Shown here: piece by piece, positions 1 to 10,017 of the stretch
Layout of the letters: the number at the start of each line of letters is the position of its first letter
How positions within the stretch are numbered: position 1 is the first letter of the stretch
Assembly: GCF_014773435.2 (NCBI RefSeq)
Contig: NZ_JACXAG020000001.1
Coordinates: forward strand, 372,001-436,000
Source of the DNA: Polycladospora coralii
GTDB lineage: Bacteria > Bacillota > Bacilli > Thermoactinomycetales > Thermoactinomycetaceae
Length of the DNA stretch: 64,000 nucleotides
Direction of reading: 5' to 3'
Position numbers and translations under genes: made by a program
The notes under the pieces: model-generated
Told to the model about the DNA's origin: nothing
The model's database searches: none
Seen by the model: the letters and a program-made list of their open reading frames with translations, nothing else

Positions 1-953
1 GCAAAATCCCACAATTGTTCAAAATGCCATAATTCTGCTTCTAGTTTATGCGTCGCATCTGCTTCTGAAGAAAAATAACTAGGTGTTTCATAATAACGAT
101 TTGCATATTTCATTAACCGCTCCGGATAAGCCAGATACAATGCAAGTAAACGCTTTTCAGTTCCTTGTAATTTGTTTTTTTCTTCATAAGCTTCTAAAAT
201 CTCACTGGGGTGTTCTTGATCCCCTTGGTCACGTATATATCTACGCATATACGTTGCTAAGTCACGTACGGGCGTATCAATACGTACATTGTCAAAGTCA
301 ATAAACGAAAAACCATTCTCGTACGACAAGATGTTAGAAGGATGAATACGAGTATGGCATATTGTATACCGCGGTGGTTTTCCTGATGTCACATCAACGA
401 ACTTTTCCATTCCTCGTAAAAAGAATTGATAAGGCTCTTGTAGCTGCTCATATCCCCGTAAATACACCTTGTCAAACGGTGAAGGATAATCTCGCATTTT
501 GGCACTTTCTTGGTATAAGTCAAGTTGATCTTTTTTTAATTTCCACTCTTCTAGATCTTCTTTCCCAATTTTTGTTCGCAATTCCCTAAATTCTGATATA
601 AGCGGTTCAGCCTCATGATGAAATTCGGCTAATCCACGCACAATGTCCGTATTGGGAAAATCAGCATCAGGCTCTTTCCAAGGTGTTGCATACCAATTCA
701 CGGACTCTACAGATGCTACAGGTTCACCATTATGTGTGGGAATCCAAGGTAGTAAGTGTTCATACCCATTTTCTTGTAATTTTTGGAACAGACGATGCAA
801 GACTAGTAATTTCTCACGTGAAGACCTTGACTTTTTTAAAGCATATACGCCATCTTCATTAATAATTTTACAAACATTTCCTTGAAAGGAAACTTGCTCC
901 GGTTGCCATCCATATAAGTGAATGACCTCTGTAAGTGTGGCATCTTGTTCCAT
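1..953 (-). CDS. ysxE: YsxE/CotS-family spore coat kinase-like protein (3' part cut off)
   Basis: The reading frame starts at 953 with ATG and a GGAGGAG ribosome site at 961-966, and is still open at base 1, so about 317 residues are visible and the C-terminus is missing. The fold is that of the CotS/YsxE branch of aminoglycoside phosphotransferase-like proteins: a kinase-like N-lobe, then ICHTRIHPSNIL and FIDFDNVRIDTPVRDLA, which occupy the places of the catalytic and metal-binding loops. In the first motif the usual HGD is replaced by HTR, as is common in coat proteins of this group that may not be active kinases. In B. subtilis ysxE follows spoVID, as here (21 bp apart). Expected in the mother cell during coat assembly. 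The identity rests on synteny and motifs. Confidence 0.8.
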   Translation of the reverse strand, partial: MEQDATLTEVIHLYGWQPEQVSFQGNVCKIINEDGVYALKKSRSSREKLLVLHRLFQKLQENGYEHLLPWIPTHNGEPVASVESVNWYATPWKEPDADFPNTDIVRGLAEFHHEAEPLISEFRELRTKIGKEDLEEWKLKKDQLDLYQESAKMRDYPSPFDKVYLRGYEQLQEPYQFFLRGMEKFVDVTSGKPPRYTICHTRIHPSNILSYENGFSFIDFDNVRIDTPVRDLATYMRRYIRDQGDQEHPSEILEAYEEKNKLQGTEKRLLALYLAYPERLMKYANRYYETPSYFSSEADATHKLEAELWHFEQLWDF

Positions 954-974
954 ATCGAAACTCCTCCTTTCAAA

Positions 975-2066
975 TCACGAAGAAATGTTTTCTCTCGTAT
1001 TTTTGGGTATTTTTATAATTTGTCCATTTTCCAGTTCTTCAGATTGAAGTTGATTTAATTTGATAATTTCTTGAGACAATAACCCATACCGCTCAGCAAC
1101 CTCTTGTACAGTCTCATCTTTTTGGGCGATCACCATTTTCATACGAGCAAAATCTTCTCCATCTTCACGAAGTAACCACTGAATCCAGTCATGTTTCGAT
1201 TCTTGCTCACTCATCGTTTCATTTTCTAGATCCGACTCTACCTCTATTTCTGCTTCTAACTCCGCCCCCACATGCTGCGTTTGATCTTCACGATGAGGCA
1301 TTTGTCTTTCGTGCCTAAAATTTTGACGATCTTCCCAGAATGCATGTGGTTCTTGTGGAATGAATGACTTTGGTGGTGCGGGTTCACCTTCTTGGCTATC
1401 ATCTATTTCCACCTGGATCGGTTGATCTTCGTTTCTGTTTTGAAAGATTTCTTGATCTTCTTCGACTTCAACTTCACTTTCCGAATGGCCTACCCGTTCA
1501 TCCTCTTTCTCTGCATTTTCATGGTTCTCCATTTTTTCTACAGTGAATGGCACGGTTTCTTCTTGTTCCTCTGTCTGCATGTCATCTGAAGGTTCAGCTG
1601 GTGCCCCTTTAAACAGCGGGTCTTGATTAGAGGTAAGTAACATCTCTTCTTCGCGATCAGAATGATCAGACGATTCCGGAATTAAACCATCAATCATAAG
1701 AATGGCTTCAATTTGAAGTTCAAATGGAGAAATAACAGTGTAATCGAATGTTTCTACTTCAGCCGAAACATGCTTTAAGATCGCTTTATCAGCCGGTAAA
1801 GTAATTTCTACTGGTATCACATAAGCAATGTCATATTGCGTTTCGGATTGGCGCTCTGTATGTAGCTCCAATCTTTCCTGTTCATTACCCAAGTAACTTC
1901 CGTTTAACCGTAGATATCCTTCAATTTTCAGATGCTGTCCTTCATCTTTTATCTCAACATCTGGATATAGATCTAGTTCTAACAAGCTACCAATACCGAT
2001 CTGCTGTGGATGAAGCCTTACTTTTTCAGAAATGTCAAAACGGAGTTGGTTAAATTGGTTAGTCAT
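975..2066 (-). CDS. spoVID: SpoVID spore coat morphogenetic protein
   Basis: A 363-residue protein that in Bacillus helps the coat encase the spore surface by recruiting SafA and SpoIVA-bound coat proteins. The N-terminal 130 residues form the conserved SpoVID domain. Residues about 135-300 are very acidic and low in complexity (Glu, Asp, Gln), typical of the variable linker. The last 55 residues form a LysM-like module (ETVQEVAERYGLLSQEIIKL through GQIIKIP). The start at 2066 is preceded by GGAGGGG. It lies downstream of hemL but is separated from it by a terminator and a 240-bp gap, so it probably has its own sporulation promoter. It is followed by the coat kinase-like gene. Confidence 0.9.
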   Translation of the reverse strand: MTNQFNQLRFDISEKVRLHPQQIGIGSLLELDLYPDVEIKDEGQHLKIEGYLRLNGSYLGNEQERLELHTERQSETQYDIAYVIPVEITLPADKAILKHVSAEVETFDYTVISPFELQIEAILMIDGLIPESSDHSDREEEMLLTSNQDPLFKGAPAEPSDDMQTEEQEETVPFTVEKMENHENAEKEDERVGHSESEVEVEEDQEIFQNRNEDQPIQVEIDDSQEGEPAPPKSFIPQEPHAFWEDRQNFRHERQMPHREDQTQHVGAELEAEIEVESDLENETMSEQESKHDWIQWLLREDGEDFARMKMVIAQKDETVQEVAERYGLLSQEIIKLNQLQSEELENGQIIKIPKNTRENISS

Positions 2067-2126
2067 GACTAGACCCCTCCTTTTTAGTTATTTCCGAATG
2101 TGAATCATCGGTTTATGACATTACTG

Positions 2127-2155
2127 ATTTATATGCAATGGACTTGAAGTTATAA
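2127..2155 (-). promoter_or_regulatory. Candidate sigma-E-type promoter of spoVID
   Basis: On the minus strand the spoVID upstream region has TTATAAC (2149-2155) and CATATAAAT (2127-2135) separated by 13 bases. This resembles the sigma-E pattern (ATA-type -35, CATAcAAT-type -10). The match is imperfect. It is proposed because hemL ends in a terminator just upstream and spoVID is a sigma-E gene in Bacillus. Confidence 0.3.
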
Positions 2156-2171
2156 CTATACCGGAAATTTA

Positions 2172-2205
2172 AAAGCACCTACACGTCATTGCGCGTAGGT
2201 GCTTT
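2172..2205 (-). terminator. Rho-independent terminator of the hem operon
   Basis: A 14-bp inverted repeat (AAAGCACCTACACG with one G-T pair) and a 6-base loop, followed on the minus strand by TTTTAAATTT. It lies about 100 bp past the hemL stop codon. Confidence 0.85.
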
Positions 2206-2305
2206 ACTTTATCTTTTGAGAGGGGTGAAGACCTCCACTTCTATAAGTGGGATTTCAATCTCCACCTGATTCCACGATGTTTCAGCTTTGACTGAGACGA
2301 GTTCA

Positions 2306-3592
2306 CTACAAATTTTTGAGTGCCAGACGATTAGCTTCAAGTGTACGATCCAGATCTTTTTTTTGATGTGCAGTTGAAATAAACATGCCTTCAAATTGAG
2401 ATGGAGGAATGAATATACCTTGAGCAAGTAGATTCCGAAAATATTTGGCAAAACGTCCTTTATCTGCTTGACTAGCCTGTTGATAGCTAGTCACTTTCTC
2501 CTCAGTGAAAAACAGACAAACCATCGATCCAACCCGGTTGATATGGTGCGGAATACCTAATTCCAGCGCATTTTTACGTAAACCCGCTTCTAAATAAGCA
2601 CCTTTTTCTTCTAAATCATCATAAGCTTCACGTGTCATCTCAGTTAGTGTCAAATAGCCTGCCGTCATGGCGAGTGGATTACCGGATAACGTTCCAGCTT
2701 GGTAAACTGGGCCATCTGGTGCCATCTGCTCCATAATTTCACGCTTGCCACCATAAGCGCCCACTGGTAGACCACCCCCGATTACCTTACCCATGGTAGT
2801 TAAGTCAGGGATAATGCCATATCTACCTTGAGCAGAATAGTAATCCACACGAAAACCAGTCATCACCTCATCAAATATAAGTAAGCTCTTAAATTGCGTG
2901 GTTATCTCTCTTAATCCTTCTAAAAATCCTGGCTCAGGTGGCACAACACCCATATTACCAGCCACAGGCTCTAATATAACAGCAGCAATTTCCGTGCCGA
3001 ATTTGGAAAAAGCAAGTTGTACACTCTCTAAGTCGTTATAGGGCACTGTTAGGGTATGTTGAGCTGTATTATCAGGTACGCCAGGACTATCTGGTAAACC
3101 TAGTGTAGCTACTCCAGAGCCTGCTTTAATCAATAAACTATCAGAATGCCCATGATAGCTACCTTCAAATTTTAAAATCTTATCTCGACCCGTATATGCT
3201 CTAGCCAACCTTAATGCACTCATTGTTGCTTCTGTTCCAGAATTGACCATCCGTACAATATCAACCGAAGGCATTCGTTCGGTAACCAGCCGCGCCATTT
3301 CCGTTTCTATTTCAGTAGGCGCACCAAAACTCGTTCCTTTTTCCACTATTTTTTTTATACCATCAACCACATTAGGATGTGCATGCCCTAAAATTAAGGG
3401 GCCCCAAGAGCCGATGTAGTCAATATATGTATTTCCATCAACATCGATCACATGTGCACCTATACCCTGATCAATGAAAATGGGATTCATTTCAACAGAC
3501 TTAAAAGCTCTAACCGGACTATTTACTCCACCCGGTATCCATTTAATGGCTTCTTGATAATCAGCGATAGACCGATCATATCCTTTATGCAT
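2306..3592 (-). CDS. hemL: Glutamate-1-semialdehyde 2,1-aminomutase
   Basis: 428 residues. This PLP enzyme converts glutamate-1-semialdehyde to 5-aminolevulinate, the last step of the C5 route. Visible marks are the N-terminal [10 protein letters not shown], the nucleotide-loop [15 protein letters not shown], the DEVMTGFRV segment and the PLP-lysine motif [18 protein letters not shown]. The frame is open for another 26 codons upstream, but the ATG at 3592 has the good ribosome site (GAGGTGATCTC) and gives the family's normal N-terminus, so I use that start. Last gene of the hem operon; a strong terminator follows. 138 bp separate it from hemB, a gap in which I see no gene. Confidence 0.95.
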   Translation of the reverse strand: MHKGYDRSIADYQEAIKWIPGGVNSPVRAFKSVEMNPIFIDQGIGAHVIDVDGNTYIDYIGSWGPLILGHAHPNVVDGIKKIVEKGTSFGAPTEIETEMARLVTERMPSVDIVRMVNSGTEATMSALRLARAYTGRDKILKFEGSYHGHSDSLLIKAGSGVATLGLPDSPGVPDNTAQHTLTVPYNDLESVQLAFSKFGTEIAAVILEPVAGNMGVVPPEPGFLEGLREITTQFKSLLIFDEVMTGFRVDYYSAQGRYGIIPDLTTMGKVIGGGLPVGAYGGKREIMEQMAPDGPVYQAGTLSGNPLAMTAGYLTLTEMTREAYDDLEEKGAYLEAGLRKNALELGIPHHINRVGSMVCLFFTEEKVTSYQQASQADKGRFAKYFRNLLAQGIFIPPSQFEGMFISTAHQKKDLDRTLEANRLALKNL

Positions 3593-3730
3593 GAGATCAC
3601 CTCTTCTATTCGTTTGTTTATGATATAGACTCTTTTGCATGCGCCTGCTCCGCCACGACCTGTCGGTCAAACCTAATGTTTATTTCTCCCTTCAGATTTT
3701 GGCTACGGAGGCCACGCTAATGCTCAAAGT

Positions 3731-4699
3731 TCAATTCAACTGCCACCGTGCAATATCTTTTGCATAATAGGTTAAAATCATGTCTGCCCCTGCACGTTTA
3801 AATGATGTCATCGATTCAAGGACAACTTGTTTTTCATCAATCCAACCGTTTTGTGCGGCTGCTTTAATCATGGCATACTCACCAGAGACTTGATAAGCTA
3901 CAATAGGTAAATGGAATGTTTCTCTTATGCGATGAATGATATCTAAATAAGCTAATCCAGGTTTCACCATCAACAAATCAGCCCCTTCTTCCACGTCAGA
4001 GTAAGCTTCGCGTAATGCTTCTCTCGCATTGGCAGGGTCCATTTGGTACGTTCTCCGATCTCCAAATTGTGGCGTAGAATGAGCAGCATCTCTAAACGGC
4101 CCATAAAAGCTTGATGCATATTTTACTGCATAGGAAAGAATCGGGGTATCAGTAAAGCCCGCTTCATCTAATCCTTGGCGAATGGCCGCTACAAACCCAT
4201 CCATCATATTGGAAGGAGCAATCATATCCGCACCTGCTTGCGCTTGTGAAATGGCCGTAGAGACTAATCGCTCAAGTGAAGCATCATTTGCCACTTCTCG
4301 ATTTTCAATTACACCACAATGTCCATGCGAAGTAAATTGACAGAGACAGGTATCCGCAATCACATATAGCTGAGGGAACGAAGCTTTAATATGACGAATC
4401 GCACTTTGTACAATCCCTTGTTCATGATCCGCTCCACTTCCACATTCATCTTTTTCAGCTGGAACACCAAACACGATGATCGAAGTAATGCCTAAGTCCA
4501 TGACTTCTTGTATTTCTTCTTGTAATTGGTCTATCGAAAAATGAAACACTCCAGGCATGGATGGTACTTCTGCTTTAATTCCTTCACCTGCAACAACAAA
4601 GATGGGATAGATCAAATCTTCAGTATGTATATGGTGCTCACGAATCATTTTACGAATGGCTTCATTTTGTCGTAGTCGACGATGACGTTTAAATAGCAT
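3731..4699 (-). CDS. hemB: Delta-aminolevulinic acid dehydratase (porphobilinogen synthase)
   Basis: 322 residues, the normal length. Joins two 5-aminolevulinates into porphobilinogen. Both active-site lysines are visible, in [17 protein letters not shown] and [14 protein letters not shown]. The three-cysteine motif [14 protein letters not shown] shows it is a zinc-type enzyme. ATG at 4699 with GGGAGGA upstream. Located between hemD and hemL in the operon. Confidence 0.96.
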   Translation of the reverse strand: MLFKRHRRLRQNEAIRKMIREHHIHTEDLIYPIFVVAGEGIKAEVPSMPGVFHFSIDQLQEEIQEVMDLGITSIIVFGVPAEKDECGSGADHEQGIVQSAIRHIKASFPQLYVIADTCLCQFTSHGHCGVIENREVANDASLERLVSTAISQAQAGADMIAPSNMMDGFVAAIRQGLDEAGFTDTPILSYAVKYASSFYGPFRDAAHSTPQFGDRRTYQMDPANAREALREAYSDVEEGADLLMVKPGLAYLDIIHRIRETFHLPIVAYQVSGEYAMIKAAAQNGWIDEKQVVLESMTSFKRAGADMILTYYAKDIARWQLN

Positions 4700-4807
4700 T
4701 AAGATTCCTCCCGATGGTTAATTTGAGCCCACGTGTGTCAACATAGAAATGGTCGTGTATTTTGCTCTCCATGCACTTTCGGCTTGAAACACACTTCCTC
4801 ATTTTGG

Positions 4808-5620
4808 TTATTTAAGACTACTGATTTGAATCAACGTATCTACTAATCCCTCTATCGTATATTTTGAGGTATGAAATTCTCCCACTAATCCTAGTTTATT
4901 AAGTGCTTCTGCTGTCACAGGTCCGATGCAAGCGATCGGTATTTGTTGCAGCTTCTCCCATAAATGAGATGCCTTTGCTTGAACAAGTTGAACTAAGCTA
5001 CGCGCAGTAGATGGACTGGTCAGCGTGATCATATCAATCTGATCTTCCGACAATAATCCAATGATTTGCTCCGCATTCTCTGTCTCTGTTAACGTTTGAT
5101 ACATAATGACTTCAGTTACCTGACATCCCATCTTTGTTAATTGATTAGGAATGGTACGACGCGCCAGTGAAGAACAAGGAAATAAAACCCCATCACCATT
5201 ATTTACATGAAATTGGAGCTCCTGAATGACAGCTTCAGCTTGAAATTCAGCAGGACAAATATCAATTTCAACCCCGTATCTTTCCATAGTCGCTTTCGTT
5301 TTGGCACCTACTGCTACCCATTTTACGTTTTGAAAACGACTGTGATTAAGTCCGCCTTCAATCACGTATTGAAAAAAATAGATTACAGCATTCACGCTTG
5401 TGAAAATGATCCACTTATAAGCTTCTATGTGTTCTAAAGCACGATCAAGCTTTGACAAATCTGAAGCCTTCACAATTCGAATCAATGGCAGTATAAGTGG
5501 TTTTCCACCTAGCGACTCTATTTTTTGTGACAACGCGTTACTCTGCTTTTGATCCCTCGTAATCAGTATACGTTGTCCATTTAAGGGCTTCTTTTCTTCA
5601 TTTCTTGATTGAATGATCAA
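4808..5620 (-). CDS. hemD: Uroporphyrinogen-III synthase
   Basis: 270 residues. Closes and inverts ring D of hydroxymethylbilane to make uroporphyrinogen III. The family is weakly conserved; the visible marks are ILITRDQKQSNAL near the N-terminus and MITLTSPSTARSLVQL plus PIACIGPVTAEALNKLG in the C-terminal half, matching the two-domain HemD fold. The start is a TTG at 5620 with GGGATGA upstream, 4 bp after the hemC stop, so translation is probably coupled to hemC. Confidence 0.9.
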   Translation of the reverse strand: MIIQSRNEEKKPLNGQRILITRDQKQSNALSQKIESLGGKPLILPLIRIVKASDLSKLDRALEHIEAYKWIIFTSVNAVIYFFQYVIEGGLNHSRFQNVKWVAVGAKTKATMERYGVEIDICPAEFQAEAVIQELQFHVNNGDGVLFPCSSLARRTIPNQLTKMGCQVTEVIMYQTLTETENAEQIIGLLSEDQIDMITLTSPSTARSLVQLVQAKASHLWEKLQQIPIACIGPVTAEALNKLGLVGEFHTSKYTIEGLVDTLIQISSLK

Positions 5621-5624
5621 TATT

Positions 5625-6551
5625 TCATCCCACTAGTCCATTGCGCACACGATCAAGCAAGTCTTCTGCTCCTTGTTCTTGTAACTCTTGTGCCAATTTT
5701 TTACCCACTTGCACGGGATCAGTACCGAGAGCAGCTCCATATATCATCTGTTTTCCTTCTGGATCACCAATTAATCCGCTCAATTGGATTTCACCGTTCA
5801 TCCATTCCGCATAACCAGCTACCGGAAGATGACATCCGCCTTGAAAAGATTGTAAGAATGAACGTTCAGCTTGTACAGCACGAGCTGTTTCTTCATGGTT
5901 GATTTGGGCTAAACGCTCAATTAAAGCCGCATCATCCGCACGACATTGTATGGCTAGCGCTCCTTGTCCTACCGCAGGTAACATCTCTTTTACGCTTAGT
6001 TCATCGAATTGATCATAAGACATATTCATACGCGCTAACCCTGCAACAGCTAACACAATCGCGTCAAAAGTACCATTCTTTAATTTATCTAATCGGGTCC
6101 CTAAATTCCCTCGAATCGGTTTAACTACCAAATCTGGACGTAGCGATAAGATTTGAGATTGACGTCTTAAACTACTCGTTCCTACAACTGCACCGGCCGG
6201 CATTTCTTTTAAAGCACGACCATCTTGAGAAATAAAACAATCATGCGGGTTTTCTCTAATCGGTATAGCACCAATGGTTAAACCATCTGGCATCTCTCCG
6301 GGCATATCTTTCATACTGTGTACAGCAAAGTCAATCCTTTTTTCGAGCAAAGCTTGTTCAATTTCCTTTACAAAAAGTCCTTTTCCCCCTACTTTGGATA
6401 ACGTGACATCTAAGATACGATCGCCCTTGGTGACGATTTTTTCTAAACTAACGTGTAAATTTGGGTCCATTTCTTGTAAGCGATCAATCACCCACTGGGT
6501 TTGTGTAAGCGCTAATTGACTTCTTCTTGTACCTACAACAATAGCATTCAT
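5625..6551 (-). CDS. hemC: Porphobilinogen deaminase (hydroxymethylbilane synthase)
   Basis: 308 residues. Polymerises four porphobilinogens into hydroxymethylbilane. Seen: VVGTRRSQLALTQT at the start, KGDRILD, the DFAVHSMKDMP substrate-binding loop, VGTSSLRRQSQ, and the dipyrromethane-cofactor cysteine in FQGGCHLPVAGYAE. Two ATG codons stand in tandem; the second (6551) has the better spacing from AAGGAG. Followed after 4 bp by hemD. Confidence 0.96.
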   Translation of the reverse strand: MNAIVVGTRRSQLALTQTQWVIDRLQEMDPNLHVSLEKIVTKGDRILDVTLSKVGGKGLFVKEIEQALLEKRIDFAVHSMKDMPGEMPDGLTIGAIPIRENPHDCFISQDGRALKEMPAGAVVGTSSLRRQSQILSLRPDLVVKPIRGNLGTRLDKLKNGTFDAIVLAVAGLARMNMSYDQFDELSVKEMLPAVGQGALAIQCRADDAALIERLAQINHEETARAVQAERSFLQSFQGGCHLPVAGYAEWMNGEIQLSGLIGDPEGKQMIYGAALGTDPVQVGKKLAQELQEQGAEDLLDRVRNGLVG

Positions 6552-6615
6552 CATATTCTCCTTACTGATGGGTGAATATCACACCATCTACGTCATTATA
6601 AATCAAAGGATGGGG

Positions 6616-7431
6616 TTACATCCAATTATGAAAGGATAAGCTTGATTGGGATAAAAAGTAGTTTAATAAGATAGTCAGAAACGATAGTGTATTCCACCAT
6701 GCAATTCTTCGTCTTTGCCAGCTACTTGCTGTCCATTGTACCAAAACGCTCCCATACGCCAAGAGGACGAATAAGGAAGTCCATATTTTAAGATCTCGCC
6801 AAAAACCAGCGCCTACAAACTGATAAGCGTATAAGCTCCCCAGTACGATTGCAATGGTCATGAGAAGAACTCCTGCTATAACCAACCAATTCGAAAAGGA
6901 GAACAGCCGATCTAAGCTGGGCATCTGCATCGTAAAACGCGTCCACTTTTTTTTCTTTAACAAGTTGGTATGCACTAAATAAAGTAAGGTTCCGATACTT
7001 GAGAGCGAAAACGCAGCATAAGCTGCAATAGCCATACTCAAATGAACGAGGACTAGATTAGAAACATATAATTCCTGTAAACCGTCTGAAACATTTTGTA
7101 TGACAAACACATGAATCATAAGAACCAAAAAACTGACAAAATTAGTTAAGAAAAATAAAAGCGGCATGGGATAAATAACGTGCATGATAAGCGTAAAGCT
7201 GACAAGCACCCATGAATATATAAAGAGTGAGTCAATCGGAAACATCCCTGGTAAGATTGACGCAGCTTGTAAGATAAAGACAAAGGATTGCAAAGCCCAT
7301 ACCAATAGCAGTAATCCATAACTAAGCCGTTTGCTCCGCTGATTAGCATGTAGCAAATCCGACAGTGCAAACACTAAACTGAGTGCAAATACATACACGA
7401 TAAAATCAAATATCCAACGTTCAGCAAACAC
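6616..7431 (-). CDS. hemX: HemX, CcsA-like membrane protein of the heme operon
   Basis: 271 residues with about eight hydrophobic segments, the pattern of the CcsA/CcmC cytochrome c assembly family to which HemX belongs. In B. subtilis HemX limits the amount of glutamyl-tRNA reductase. Start is GTG at 7431 with AGGAGGGG, 16 bp after hemA, so the two are co-translated. Its position between hemA and hemC is the canonical one. Confidence 0.88.
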   Translation of the reverse strand: MFAERWIFDFIVYVFALSLVFALSDLLHANQRSKRLSYGLLLLVWALQSFVFILQAASILPGMFPIDSLFIYSWVLVSFTLIMHVIYPMPLLFFLTNFVSFLVLMIHVFVIQNVSDGLQELYVSNLVLVHLSMAIAAYAAFSLSSIGTLLYLVHTNLLKKKKWTRFTMQMPSLDRLFSFSNWLVIAGVLLMTIAIVLGSLYAYQFVGAGFWRDLKIWTSLFVLLAYGSVLVQWTASSWQRRRIAWWNTLSFLTILLNYFLSQSSLSFHNWM

Positions 7432-7447
7432 TTAACGCCCCTCCTTA

Positions 7448-8791
7448 TCACTTACAAGCATACAGTGAAGACCGAGCATCCGTAGTTGCAGCTTCTTCTT
7501 TGTGCATCTCCTGCTGTTGGTTTTGCAGTTGCTGTTCAAGTGCAAACAGATGAACAAACATTTCTTTGGCTATATCTCGATCAGAGCCAATTGCGGATTC
7601 TTTAATCCGTTCGATTGGATCATGCAATAATTGATTGACAATGCTTTTAGTTTGCTTATTTAATACGCGCATCTCTTGTTCAGTCAAATGCGGTAGCTTC
7701 CTTTCAATCTTAATCATCGCTTCCGCCTGTGCTTCCAAATATTTCTCACGCAAGGCGGAAATAAGGGGGACTACACCAAGTGTATGCAACCACTGCTGAA
7801 ACGCTAGCACTTCAGCTTCTATCCATCTTTTTACCCGCTCTGCTTCCTGCTGGCGCAAACTCATATTCGTATCTACTATACCTTTTAGATCATCAATATC
7901 ATATAGAAAAGCTTGTTCGATCTGATGGATAGCAGGATCAATATCTCTTGGTACTGCAATATCAATAAGGAATAAAAGTGACCTTCTCGTTTTAATAACC
8001 GGCTCTACACTTTCTTTTGTTAATATCGGTTCGCCTGCTCCAGTAGAACTCACTACGATATCTGCTTCTTTTAAAGAAGGCATCAATTGATCCCAGCTGC
8101 GCGCTTCTCCTTGAAATTTAGCCGCCATTTCTTGTGCTTTCGCAAAAGTACGATTAATGACAAGCACTCTTGTTGCACCCGCTGCATGAAAATGTTTAGC
8201 TGTTAATTCACTCATTTTCCCTGCGCCGATGAGCAATATCGTTCGATTGCGAAATGAATCAAATAGTTTTTTCCCTAGTTCAACTGCAGCATAACTGACA
8301 GATACAGCATTTTGTCCGATTTCAGTTTCGGTATGCACCTTTTTTCCAAGCGTGATAGCCTGCTTAAATAATGTGTTAAACACTGTACCCGTGGCCTGCT
8401 GCGCTTGTGCAGCAAAGAAAGCTTGTTTCACTTGACCTAGGATCTGTGTTTCTCCTATAACGAGTGAATCGAGCCCACAAACCACATGCAAAAGATGAGA
8501 GACTGCGTCTTGATTATGCAAGATATAAAGGTGAGACACAAATTCCTCGCGTGGAATTCGAAACCAGCTCTCTAAAAAGGTTTTTGCATAATACTCGCCA
8601 GTGTGCAACTGATCGCATACCAAGTAAAGCTCCATTCGATTACAAGTGCTTACGATCACACATTCCAACACACTCTTCATATCTCGTAAAGTACGAATTG
8701 CCAAATCTAGACGTTGCTCAGAAAAAACAAGTCTTTCTCTAATTTCAACAGGTGCTGTTTTATGATTAAAACCAATCACGATTGTATGCAT
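7448..8791 (-). CDS. hemA: Glutamyl-tRNA reductase
   Basis: 447 residues. Reduces glutamyl-tRNA(Glu) to glutamate-1-semialdehyde with NADPH; the committed step of heme synthesis. The catalytic cysteine is C50 in IVSTCNRMELYLV; the NADPH fold is seen in LLIGAGKMSELTAKHF and the C-terminal part is the helical dimerisation domain. ATG at 8791 behind GAGGTGAA. First gene of hemA-X-C-D-B-L. The usual upstream neighbour in Bacillus, ysxC, is here displaced by about 6.7 kb. Confidence 0.97.
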   Translation of the reverse strand: MHTIVIGFNHKTAPVEIRERLVFSEQRLDLAIRTLRDMKSVLECVIVSTCNRMELYLVCDQLHTGEYYAKTFLESWFRIPREEFVSHLYILHNQDAVSHLLHVVCGLDSLVIGETQILGQVKQAFFAAQAQQATGTVFNTLFKQAITLGKKVHTETEIGQNAVSVSYAAVELGKKLFDSFRNRTILLIGAGKMSELTAKHFHAAGATRVLVINRTFAKAQEMAAKFQGEARSWDQLMPSLKEADIVVSSTGAGEPILTKESVEPVIKTRRSLLFLIDIAVPRDIDPAIHQIEQAFLYDIDDLKGIVDTNMSLRQQEAERVKRWIEAEVLAFQQWLHTLGVVPLISALREKYLEAQAEAMIKIERKLPHLTEQEMRVLNKQTKSIVNQLLHDPIERIKESAIGSDRDIAKEMFVHLFALEQQLQNQQQEMHKEEAATTDARSSLYACK

Positions 8792-8862
8792 TCAAATTCA
8801 CCTCGAATCTTTGAAGTAGCTAATCGCAACTTCGATCCAACTCCATAATATCAGTACAAGTT

Positions 8863-8890
8863 ATTATAACATAGCAATCTCATTTCCCAA
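8863..8890 (-). promoter_or_regulatory. Candidate sigma-A promoter of the hem operon
   Basis: On the minus strand: TTGGGA (8885-8890), 16-base spacer, TATAAT (8863-8868), about 70 bp before the hemA start. The -10 is perfect, the -35 matches 4 of 6. The -10 sits in the small palindrome GTTATAATAAC, which may be a protein-binding element. Confidence 0.5.
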
Positions 8891-9003
8891 GGTGACCCTG
8901 TGAACACATTTTGAAGGCGCATTTTTTCATACCGTTCCTTAGCCGTATGCTCGAGCATCACTTGGTTCATCTATCAAAATCTAATTCTATTGAGGTGATC
9001 GAC

Positions 9004-10017
9004 ATGTATCGCGTTAAAAAGTTAGTGATTGGGCTCATGATCATCTTACTCACCTTACTTGTCGCTTGTCAAAGTACAGATGTTCAAGACAAAAAGGTAG
9101 AAACCATCACTTTGGTAGAAGTGACTCACTCTATCTTTTATGCCCCACAGTATGTATCTAAAAACCTCGGTTTTTTTACTGAAGAAAATATTGAAATTGA
9201 ATGGGTTAATGGGAATGGTGGCGACAAGACGATGACCGCCCTATTAGCAGACCAAGCAGATATCATTTTGGTTGGTGCCGAGGCAGGCCTTTATGTCACT
9301 GCTCGTTCTCAATCTACGGATATCATCGCTTTTGCACAATTAACACAAACAGATGGAAGCTTCTTAGTTGCGCGTCATCCCATCACACCGTTCACATGGG
9401 AGCAACTAAAAGGAAAAACGTTGCTTGGACAACGTCGAGGTGGCATGCCACAGATGGTAAGCGAATATGTACAAAAACAAAATCAAATCATCCCTCACCA
9501 AGATGTAGCCCTCATTCAAAATATTGATTATAAAAACTTGAGTAGTGCTTTCGTAGCAGGTACAGGCGATTTTGTCCAATTATTCGAGCCAATGGCTTCC
9601 AAAATAGAAGCGCAAGGTTATGGAAAAATTGTAGCCTCATTTGGTACAGAAAGTGGCCATCTTCCTTACACCTGCTATGTGACCAAAAAAAGCAAACAGG
9701 AACCGGAATTACTGAAACGGTTTACACGAGCCATTCAAAAAGGACAAAGCTGGGTGAAAACCCATTCGGCCACTGAAATTGCGAGCGTCATTCAAGAAGA
9801 CTTTCCAGATATCAGCAAAGAAAACCTTATTCAAGTGGTTGATCGCTATAAAAAGCAGGCGTCTTATGCAGAAGACACGATTATCGACGAGGAAGAGTAT
9901 CAGCGCATGCTTACCATTATGAAGGAAGCGAATGAGTTGCCCAAGGTCATCCCTTACGATCTTTATATTAATACCACCTATGCCGAGGAAGTGAAACAGG
10001 AGTTGAAACAAGAATGA
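9004..10017 (+). CDS. ABC transporter substrate-binding lipoprotein, NMT1/THI5-like (NitT/TauT type)
   Basis: 337 residues from the ATG at 9004, which has TTGAGGTGATC upstream; the frame stays open 31 codons further 5' but without a signal sequence in the right place. The N-terminus is a lipoprotein signal peptide with lipobox LVAC. The mature protein is an NMT1/THI5-type periplasmic-binding fold (THSIFYAPQYVSKNLGFF is characteristic). These proteins bind thiamine pyrimidine precursors, nitrate, sulfonates or taurine; the ligand cannot be told from sequence alone and no thiamine riboswitch was recognised upstream. It overlaps the ATPase gene by ATGA, so the three genes to 11590 form one operon. 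Similar to B. subtilis YtlA. Confidence 0.85.
   Translation: MYRVKKLVIGLMIILLTLLVACQSTDVQDKKVETITLVEVTHSIFYAPQYVSKNLGFFTEENIEIEWVNGNGGDKTMTALLADQADIILVGAEAGLYVTARSQSTDIIAFAQLTQTDGSFLVARHPITPFTWEQLKGKTLLGQRRGGMPQMVSEYVQKQNQIIPHQDVALIQNIDYKNLSSAFVAGTGDFVQLFEPMASKIEAQGYGKIVASFGTESGHLPYTCYVTKKSKQEPELLKRFTRAIQKGQSWVKTHSATEIASVIQEDFPDISKENLIQVVDRYKKQASYAEDTIIDEEEYQRMLTIMKEANELPKVIPYDLYINTTYAEEVKQELKQE

Noticed and set aside
3593-3730. Gap between hemB and hemL with a locally GC-rich segment
   Set aside because: No hairpin with U-tract, no promoter and no open frame with a ribosome site; treated as spacer within the operon.
8855-8880. PerR-box-like sequence in front of hemA
   Set aside because: One arm (ATTATAA on the plus strand) fits the B. 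subtilis PerR box but the other matches only about 3 of 7 bases. Not enough to call.
8792-9003. Possible thiamine riboswitch before the NMT1-type importer
   Set aside because: I looked for the conserved thiamine-box core (CTGAGA ... ) and did not find it, so thiamine precursor transport is not claimed.
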